Position numbers and translations under genes: made by a program. Of a stretch of DNA of 48,446 nt, positions 17,638 to 27,800 are shown piece after piece. Below the pieces are notes generated by a model. The model did no database searches and was not told the origin of the DNA. It saw only the letters and a program-made list of their open reading frames with translations. Source of the stretch: Jaenimonas drosophilae (taxonomy: Eukaryota > Euglenozoa > Kinetoplastea > Trypanosomatida > Trypanosomatidae). The stretch lies in contig JASAON010001534.1 of the NCBI GenBank assembly GCA_030849065.1, positions 1 to 48,446 on the forward strand, written 5' to 3'. Within the stretch, counting starts at the first letter, position 1; each line of letters starts with the position of its first letter.

Positions 17638-18816
17638 GCTTGACTGCGCACGTGAAGTCCTGTTGCCAGGACGCAGACATGAGCCGTGGCTGGGAGTTTT
17701 AGAGGGAGCACGGTTGGCTTCCACACACAAAAAAAAGGGCAGAAGAAGAGATGTGCGTGAGGTGGTGGCTGACTCGCGCGAGCGGACGTTTACTTTTGCC
17801 ACAGACGGAACTCCTTCACTTGCGTTGGAGGCCCGACGACTACACACATACAAACACGCGAGATTGAAGCACCCTGAGATCGCAAACAAGAGGGAGAAAG
17901 GGCTGGATCGGGTTCTTTGGAGGGGTGTTGGTGGAGACAAGCCACGGCCTGTGGTGATTTGGATTGAGACCCAATTGACGGATGCCTGGCAGGCAGAAAA
18001 AAGAACGCAACATGAGCCAACAACACTTGCGCACGACGACGACGGAGAGGAGGAGAACTCTGTGGAAGAACATCAAAAATAGCGGCAGCGAAACACCAAC
18101 ATAATTAGAGAGTGGAAGGAAGAGGAGGAGGAGGTACACCACTTCCTCATTGTCACCGAACAACAGCAAGAAATGTGATCTACTTGAAACGCACCTAACC
18201 TCCTCTCAGTTATCATCTCTTTTGAACAAAGCAACATTCGGAGTGGCTGTTGGTGGTATGAAACCACAACAGAAACCTTGAGAGGAATACCACGGATAGG
18301 CCTCTTCTCGTGCGTGTGGGGTTGTCGGCCAGCAACCAACAAGAAAAGAAGACACAACAAATCACCACTGCAACGCACCATGTGATGATGGGTCACTGCG
18401 CAAGAAAAAAAAAAACTTTCCATGTGCCGCCGCTTCCACAGGCGTACACAACCAAGCAAGAAAGAAAAAGTCCTGAAGAAAAGGAGAAACGGACTCATTA
18501 CGAATGCAGGCAGACATCGATTCTTGAACCCAGATAACTCCTTCACCACAATCCTGGCGTGGTGCATTGCCAAGATACCACCAAGGAACGCATTGAGGCT
18601 GAAAAGATAACAAAAAAGAGAAGAAAACAACAACAAGGACCGACAACTTGAGAAAGTCATGAACGAGCATTTGCGACGGTCCGCGTAGCAAACAAGACCG
18701 GCCGCGTGACAGCAACATGAAGAGCTCATCCACTTTCACTTTCGCAAATACCCCGAGTAGCTACCAAGACTCTCAGCAACAACAACAAATTTCTTCGGAT
18801 CAGAACCCCGCAGTTC
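17638..18816. other. 1.2-kb intergenic region
   Basis: It follows the stop of the giant kinase. A 218-codon minus-strand frame (18073-18729, ATG) exists but is rich in Cys, Phe, Leu and Ser derived from pyrimidine runs and has no recognisable domain; I did not call it. Several A-rich and GAG-rich plus-strand blocks are present (for example near 18120-18132 and 18404-18415). Confidence 0.5.
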
Positions 18817-21800
18817 TTAGTCATCACCTGCCGAAACCAGGGATAGATCTAGAGCGTCAATCTCAACAATGCTGTGCTGCCCTTCACTTGCAAACACACG
18901 TTGCCCAAAGTGGCTTCCTGATGGAGTTTGGGAAAGGGAGAAGGAGCTTGTGATGTCGTCTCCTTGTTGGCGTGCGTTACGGCGCGTGACGGACAAGTGA
19001 CTCGGGGAAGGCTGCATGCGTTGGTTTAGCTCTTGGATGTGCTGCATCATCTCTGTCACCCAGTCCACGTTCCATGTGATGGGATGCTCATTCACTTCCT
19101 CAATCGTCCATCGCTTGGAGGGGTCCCGCTGAAAGACGCCATCAAACAACTCCACAAGGGAGGACGGAAGCTGTACTACCTCCACCGACAACACCGCTGG
19201 TGCATCCAGCTGAATCCATGTTACAGACCGCGTGCGATCCTTGTGGTCGGGGAGATGATCCATGGCACTCTCATTGTTGGTGCTGCTTTGGCTGGGTACT
19301 GCGACTGCCAAGGCAGGTGTTGGATTGAATGAGCTGCCGCTCATCATGGCGCCACTCTTCTCTGACGGATTGTGCTTCCCACCGGCCCAGACTAAGGTGG
19401 AGTTGGATGAGATGCTGTTAACGGGATCTGCTGCCATCTTGGATGTGACCCCATTGAATGGGGTGGTGTTCTTGAGACCATGATCATCACTGGAGCTTGT
19501 GCTCATAAAGGGGGCATGTGTGGCGAGACTTCCAAGTGGCGCCGCATGAGCTAACTCAATCTCCTTGGATGCAGTGGACGCTGCTGCCTTCAATGCCTCC
19601 AACACCCGAGTCGTTACCGCGCTGGAGTGGTGCGTTTCGCAGTCGGATCCTTTGCTCGCGGTGAGGGTGAGTGGAAGGCTATCACCTGATTTCAGGTGAT
19701 GATAGATTTGGTGCAGCGCCGGAACGTGGAGGCCCGTGAAGTGGCCGAGGTTCAGTCCCAACAGCTCCGCCAGCAAACATCCAAGTGACCAGATATCACA
19801 CGGGCGGCTATAGGGCTCTCCCAACATCACCTCTGGTGCCATGTAGCCCAGGGTTCCCTTCATGTTGCGGAGGGGACGGTTCTCACTCACCCGCACCGCA
19901 CTCCCAAAGTCTGCGATCTTCACCACATTATCCACGAAGAGCACATTGTCTGGCTTGAGGTCACGGTGAATGATGCCCTTCTGGTGAAGATAGGACATTC
20001 CACTGCAGATGTCATGGGCAATGACAACCACCTCCTGCGGTGTCAGGGGAACGGCCTCGGGTGGGTTCGGGTGCTGCATAAAGGTGCTGTCCACGAGTGA
20101 ATTGGGATGCGCCGTCATAGATCGCATCCCAAGTGGATTGATGCCGTTGGCGTTCGTCACCCCCTTCCCTGAGGTCTCATTTCTGCCAGAGCTTAGCGAT
20201 GTGGAGTGAATGCGTTCGTTGAGTGTGCAGGAACCCAGCTCCATGAAGATGGATATGCAAGTGTCGTCCATGGTGGTGTGGGAGAAGGTGATGACGTTGG
20301 GGTGGTCCAGGGAGCTCAATATATTCACCTCCCGATTGAGCTGTTCCAAGGTAGAAAAGGAGGTGATCTTCAGAAACACACGCTTCATGGCGAGCCGGCC
20401 CTTCGAGGCGTACATCATCACCTCATACACATCACCACTTCCCCCGCTACCAAGCGGGCGGATGACTTGATAGTCATACTTGCAGCGAATATCCTTCATT
20501 TGCTGTGTGAGGCGTTTGCGTCGGATGTACGAGCGAACACGTTCCGTCGAGACGCCGCGAATGATGGTTGGTGAAAACTCGTCGCCAAGTAGAATGGCCT
20601 CCTCGCATGCATCGGCGTAGGGAGGCTCCAGGGTGCTTTGATCCAACCGAACAAAGAACACCACCGTCTCCTCCGACACTTTGGTGAGAAGCTCTTGACG
20701 AATCTGCGCATCAATGAGCTCGCGGCACCACTCAACAAAGACAACATCAAAACCACCCACCCCTGCCAGAATGTACTGACGGAACTTCTCCCGAGACGTC
20801 ACAAAGGTGCAGCAGTGGCCAAACTGAGAGAAGAGAACATCCAGCTGCGGCCGATGCTCTTTGGTATACACGATGATTTGGTAGTGCTGACGGGTTGTTG
20901 CTCGTGAGTCACCGCTCTCAGCTTCACTATCTCCCTCCACTTGGGAAGCCTCAGGGGCGGCAAAGGCATCGCCGTAGCTCTCCGCGAAGGAATCATTCCC
21001 GTAGTCGGTACATTCGCGGCGCCAATCCACCAAGCTGCTTGCCGCTTCCAGCATCACCATGGGAGGTGCCTCGGAGGTACTTTGATCGCCAAACCGCATC
21101 TGTGTTGCTGGGAAGGAGGCAAGACTCCCAGAGTGATCCAGCGCGGTGCTGATTGCACCGAGGGCTGCTGTCACACTGCTGGATACCTGATAGCCCCCAA
21201 AGAGTTGCTGGACCTTAGAGGTACTCGTCAGTTCCGTCGTGGAACGTGAGTTGCTGGTTACGTCTGCCGTGCTCAAAGGGTGGCCCACAGGGTTGTGTTG
21301 GGTGGTGGAGGTGTTGACGGTGGTTCCAGACGGAAGAATGTGGCGGTCATCCACCTCAAAGCCGCTGTGGCTGGCGGGGCACTTGAGCTTCTCCCCGGAT
21401 TTCTTCCCTTCCGCGCCGGGGTCCTGCGATGATCGATTGGCGGAGCTGCTGCCACTCCCTGTTGGGTGGTTTCCATTGGCATGGGCGATTTTGGTGTTCG
21501 CGGCGCCGAGGACAGCTGGAAGGGCAATGCAGGCCGGCTGATACAGACTCGTGAAGGAGTTGTTGCTGAGGTTCTCCACTGATGTCGGCGTGATACCTAG
21601 GCCGGTATGAGGGGAGGGCAGTGCCGGTGGCACGGGAGAACACGGGGATGCACGTGAGGAGCGTTCTTCATCCTCGGCCACATCGCGCTCGGCCGAGACC
21701 AGCTCGGAGGCTTCCAGCACTGCGCGTGGGGCATCGCCATCCATCGCCCATTGAAGGATTTGCTTCCGTGAGTCCTGCCCGGAGAGGGAGCTGGAACTTC

Positions 21801-24800
21801 GGTCAAGGAGGGCCTTCCTGGCACTCTTCAAGGGCACGGCCATATTTTGTGGATCCACGTGAATAGGCTGGGGTAGCAACGCGGAATGGGATGGGTGGCG
21901 TCGGAGAGAGCTGACGCTCCTTCCTTCCATCGGCGAGCGAAGGTGTGAGGTGCTGGTAATGCGCTCAGTGTGGTTCTCCGTGTTGCTTCGGCCTGACGTC
22001 GCTGCCGACATGTGGCGCTCTGGAACACTGAAATCCGTCGTGGATGCGTTGGATGAGAGCGGCTTGAGCAGCACACTCTTACCCATGATATTCTCCGAGA
22101 ATTCCTTCGCCGCCAAGTCGTACTGGAGCGGGATGATTTTGGGGCTCTCTTTGGGAGCTTCCATTTCGGCACCATCGGTGAGGGAGTTGGCCGCGGCAAT
22201 ACCAAACAGCGCGAGGCTCTTGAGGCTGGACAGTTGTAGCGCACCAAGCTCATTAAGAAGCGCTAGACGATCTCGTGTGATGAAAGGGAAGGCAACGGAG
22301 GCACATCCCTCTGGAGTGAATTGGAGCTGACCTTCACATGCCGAGAGATACTCGAGGAGTGCGGAGGGGAAGAGGGTTTCAAGGAGAACATCCTGCGAGT
22401 CTTTGGTGTCGGTTGATGGATCTCCACAGCTTTTGGTGGTGTCCTCGTCCATCTCCCAATCCCGAGCAGAAACATCAACCAAGGGTACGTCAATGCGGTA
22501 GGGCTCCGTGATGCTGCCAACACGTGCGAGACTTCCCGAGTGTGGGTGCAGATGGCGGATTGCGCTGGAATCTGTGGCAGATCGATCAAAGGCGATGGAG
22601 TTGCCACCCATACCGCCAAAAAAGTTGGCCGTGGACGATCTCCCAAACCGTGAAAGCGGTGCCCGCGGCGATTTTGTGGCAAGAATTCGATCCTCACTAA
22701 TGTGGTAATTGGTCTTGAGGGAGGCCATGCGGTGCTGCGAGGATTCCTCCTTTAGGCACTCCCGTGGGATGAGATCCACGACGATGTAGGTACGATTCTT
22801 GACGTTCACGAAACATTCAATGTGCGCACAGGACGTGTGATTGCGTTGCTGACGGAGAACTTCCTGGACGAACATCATAAAGGCAAGGATGTTCATGTAG
22901 AACTGCTTCGGCAGCTTTTCGGAGAGGTGAACCTGACTAATCCCTCGTTGAGAGTGAAGCTTGGCGGTGAGCTTCTCCAGTGAGATGCTGTCAATGACAT
23001 GACGTCGTTGCCCATGTGCGATGCTGGTACTCATGTTGGCGATACTGCCGATTTGGGAGAAGCTACCCGCGGCCATGCTAGCGGAGAAGGCAAGACGATG
23101 CGTATGACTCGCTTCCCACATGGAGCTGGAAAATTTTTGCCGGATGCTGCCACCATAGGTTTGCTCTTCATGCGACTCACGGGGCGGTATCGCGAAGGTG
23201 ATGTTCGGCTCACGGAAGGGCGAGATGCTCCCCGCCTCGGAGGAACCGTCGCACTGGTAGCGAGACTCCGGCTCATCTCCGGTCCGTGGCTCCACGGGCA
23301 TGGAACTTTTGTGTGCAGGCCGTGTCGTCGTCTCTAAGCGTGGGGGTGTTTGGCCCACGTTCACTGGACCGCCCACCCCGAAGTCCATGTCCGCAGAGGG
23401 ATGTCGTGTGTCTTCCCCGACGCTGCCGATCATGCAGAACTCTTCCCCAGGGGCTGCTGTAGCACTCATACCCACGCCAATGGGAAAGCTGGCACTTGCA
23501 CGTGAGGCGGTTGGAACGACCGAGACCAACGACATGGGAATGGGAGCTTCGTCCAAATCACTCAGTGTGGCCATGTGCGCAGTGCGCTTGCCTATAGCGT
23601 CCGAGGAGCTTCTCTTGAGAGCATTGAATGAGGTGTTGCCGTGGCGACCTACCAACTCCTCATCACGCGGAGACCGTCTTGCGTGTGGGTCTGTCGACCC
23701 GTTGCGTCGTTTCTCCGTCGTCCACGATCCTCCTGGAGGCCCAGGAACGCTGTGGAGTTCCATGGAGGCCTGACTGGTGGAGGCGAAGGAGCTGTTGATG
23801 AGGGTGAGGAGAGGGTCGTGTTCTTCCACCGAGATGGCACGAATGAACATGAGGGCGAGGAAAGGCTCTCCAATCCGGGACTCAGGCATGGTGACGGACG
23901 GTCGTTGGTCCACTGGTGTGTGAATGGGCGAGCGCGTTGTATCTCCATGCAGCGAGTGACCTGACGTGGGCGAGTTGGTGCGGCTACAGTAGGTGGGCAT
24001 ACTTAGCTCCTCATGAATGCTCGTGGCGAATACGGAGTAGTAGGTACCGCTGCGTACCGAGTACACGGTGAGGTGGGCATTCATACCTGGTGCGAAGAGC
24101 TCATCTGGACGGGTGATTTCCTGAAGTGCGACTGAGTCTTGATTATCCAGTGGTGGGGGCACCTGCAGGAAGTTCACGGGGCTACTGCTCGTCGTGGAGC
24201 AGGGACTCTGTGCGCGTGGGGTTGCGGAAGAGTGATTCGACGGAACAGTCCCTGACACCCCACTCGACCCGTTGTTGCTGACGGTGGTTGACTTATAGCA
24301 TCGGAATGTGTTCTCAAAGTCCCTGTCAAGTGCTTCCTTGATGGTGCGGTACTTCAGCAACTGAAGGGCAGAGGGGTTGGCGAAGACAATGGGGCAAGAG
24401 CTCGTCATGCTGGTCCACCTGCCAGTGTCACCCAACGAGGTCGATGTGGCCTCGGAGGCGGCTGTGGCAGCTCCACGACAGAGATTGTTGCGCACAATGA
24501 CTAAGGGGCATACCATGGAATCCACGCCCTGTTGTAGTGAGCTGTGAATCATGTGACGAAGAAGGCTGCTGTCATCGGGTGCACCAGCATGTACGGCATC
24601 CTCATGGTCCGTATGAACCTCCTCCGGGGCGACGAGGCGAGGCTCCGGCAGCGTTGGCACCTCCATGAGAACTGAGGCTGTCGTGGACGCCCGCCGGTCT
24701 GGTGGAACATCCAGCGGCAAATCCGTCTCTGACTGAGAGAAGAGAAAGGGAAGAGGCTCCTGAATAGAGTCGCTCTTCGTCTTCACCACGCGTCGTGGTT

Positions 24801-27800
24801 GGCGGCGCATCATCATGGGAGACATTTGCATAGGACGCTGCGTTGTCTGGAAGGCTTGATCATTCTCGTCGGATACGCAGCGCTCCTCGCCGTCATCTGT
24901 GTGGATCGAGTCGCAGTAGAGTTCCGTCATTGGTAGTGAGGAGCCAAGTGATATGCGGCGATTGCCACCATGTGGCGACGGAAGAGGCTGCTGTTGTTGG
25001 ATTCCATTGTTGCTCCCGCTGAGTAGTCCGGAGGTTGGTACAAAGACACCGGAGTTGGTGCTGTTGAAGCAGTTCGTTCCTGCCAAGTGGAAGGACGACG
25101 AGTTGGGTGCCGGCCATGACTCCAAAACAGCTGTGATGGGCACTTGAATGAAGGGGGAGGGAGCCACTGCCGCACTGGAACTCGTTTGTGGACGTCGAAG
25201 GGATGCTGAGGGAGAGATGTGTGGAGAGATGTGCGGTGAGATGTGCGGCGAGATGAAGGCACCCCCGCTAATCAATGAGACCCCATCAGTGTCGTGGAGG
25301 TGGAGGGTTGATACGACCGCGAATGGTGTTCTGTGTTCAGAAGAATCGCGTGTTTCCGTCGGCAATGGCTTTTGATTGGAAGAGAGTGATGCTGTTGCCA
25401 CGGCCTGTGTTTCCCCAACCACTGTCTTTGTACGTCGTTCTGAGCTGGGCTCACTTCGCATCATGGACGACGCCAAGGTTCCCAATGCTGCTCGCATTGG
25501 GGAGCTCGGTTTGCTCATACCCATCACCGATGGCAGACCGGCGTCAGGTAGGGCTTGGTTGCAGAAGGAGATAGAGGAAATGGAATCCTCCTCCACAGGC
25601 AGGTCGTTGCCGTCGGGAAGTGCGCCAGTTTGATTGGGCCCACCACGTGACTGCAGTGAGAAGGACTTTTCCTTTGACATGGCGCTGCTGTTGGAGGTGG
25701 GCGGACCCGCAGGGGAGACCCCACCACGTCCCCAGATGCTCACGGGGAAGGCTGAAGCGAGCGGCGGCCCTCCATCTGCTTGGTTCACGAGTCGGGGTGT
25801 GCTTCGACTTTGGGATGAGGTGCTCTCCGCTGCGGCGGGAGGTTGCCGGACTGGAGCTGCAACATGCGATTGTGTTGGGGGGCTGGGCACCACCACCGGG
25901 ACATGACGAACTTCGCCATGGAGAGTGGATGGGAGGTACATGGGTACGGTAGCTTTCCCGCTAACGTACGGCGCGGAGTCAAAGAGAGTGCGGGCACCGA
26001 GAATGAGAGGGGCGGCGAAGAGCATGGACAGACGATCCACCGCGACGAACAGCAGCAACAGCATGGCCGCAAGAACCACCACGACGGACATACAAAGTTT
26101 CACTGTATGATGGGCGGAGTGTGCGCATAGATGGTCTCCGTCTGAGATGGTATCCATACACTTGGTGGTGGCGAGAAGAAGACACAATACCACGGCTGCT
26201 GCCAAGAGAATGGCACACAGGAGAATGGAGACGTAGAAGTAGCAACGACTCCACTTGCCTCCGCTAAGTTCACTGACGTTTTGAACGGCGCGGAAGAGTA
26301 AAGTGGGCTGGAGTAGCGAGTCCCGTCGTGCGGCTGGGTTATGAGGCTTTGCCATGAAGGTTTCCATGAGCTGGAGGAGGGTGTACTTCTCCTCCGACGG
26401 ATCCTTGGCATCCCCGCCACCTCCGCGGTGTAGTGAGAGGAGAGATATTCTAAAGTCCACCTCAGAGGTTGTGGAGTGCGAGCTGCAGGAGCTGCGAGCG
26501 CGTGACGGACGCGGCTGGCGCACATGTGTTGCGAGAGGATTGCTTGCGGCAGGCTGAAAAGGCCGGTCAATGGAATCTGTGCGAGCCTCTTCGCTTTGGC
26601 GACTTGGTGAGGTTATTGGAGTCATGGCGTTGGGCCCGAGTGGGGTCGCTGCTGCTACGGGTTGCTCCAGAGGTTTCCGCGGTGGCTTTGGTGATTCCGT
26701 ATCGGGTGGAGGTTGGCACTCCTTCTCGATCTTCTCCACAAAGCCAATGAGCTCCCTGATGCCCGTACGGAACTTCTCAAACACATGATCGCTGAGCAGC
26801 GAATCAGGCTGGAGGAGACTCTGGGCAACGGGGCGGAGCTCCTTCCAACTCACAACAATCCGCTCAAGTAGCTGCCGCACCTCTCGGCTTGGAAGGCGAA
26901 TGCATGCAGGTCGAAGCATGACATTCTCAATATTAAGTACAATGTACTCAATGCGGCACTGACTGTAGTAGTACAAGCCCAGTGAGCAGGAGATGGTGTC
27001 CATGTTGGCGTAGATGCCCATTGGGCGATGTGCGTTGGGTACACCATTGGGGATGTTGGGTATCGCAGAGAAAGTCCCACCGGTTGGTGGAGATGGAGGA
27101 GATGCAGCTGGGGTATTCTCCCCGCTTGTGCTATTGTTGCCTCCTTGAATGGGAACGGCAAACCATCGTCCATCCGCCCGCTGACTCCACATGACGGTTG
27201 GGGCGTAGTTGGTTCTTGTTTGCTCCAAGGTCAGGTCACTTACCATGCTATGGGCGGGGTCTACCGCCACCACGGAAGCGCAGGAGTGGAACTCCACCGG
27301 AAGGAAGGCCCACTGCTGAGGAGCCTCAGAGACGGAGAGTGCGGCATCTGCCATACTAATCGATCGCCCTCCGCCTTGGGGGTAGTTGGTGGCGCTGCTG
27401 TTGTACATGTTGCTAATGGAAAAGTTGTTCCCACCACCTGCCGTGAGCACTGGACGATTGTCTCCGCTGAATCCGTTGCTGGTTTTGGGACTCGCTGTGA
27501 TGCCAGCCGCACCTCCAAAGGCTGAGCCACTCTCGCCGTGGGCGTAGACGCCGCTGGCGTTGGAGGAGAGCTGCGTCTCATCTCCACTATCGTTTGGCTT
27601 GGCTGACTTTGACAAGAGGCCCATGGGGATCATAAGGACGCCAGCGGGGGGAACACCGGTACCAGAGGCATGAAAGACGGGTGAGCCGGCAAAGCTGGGG
27701 ACTTTTCGCATCGATGATGACGAGGCGGGAGGTGGGGGAGGTACTGCCTTTGACTGCGTGCTCCCCTTTGGCATAGCAGAGAGGCCACTCATGTCCAGTG

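Noticed and set aside
18073..18729. 218-codon minus-strand ORF with ATG between the giant kinase and the ARD gene
   Set aside because: Composition (Cys, Phe, Leu, Ser runs) comes from pyrimidine-rich DNA, no domain is recognisable, and only 87 bp separate it from the kinase stop. Remains possible at low probability.
23090..23120. SHTHRL in the giant kinase as a possible phospho-accepting H box
   Set aside because: It lies only about 70 residues before the N-box-like Asn1991 and does not fit the H-E-x-R-T-P pattern; probably chance.
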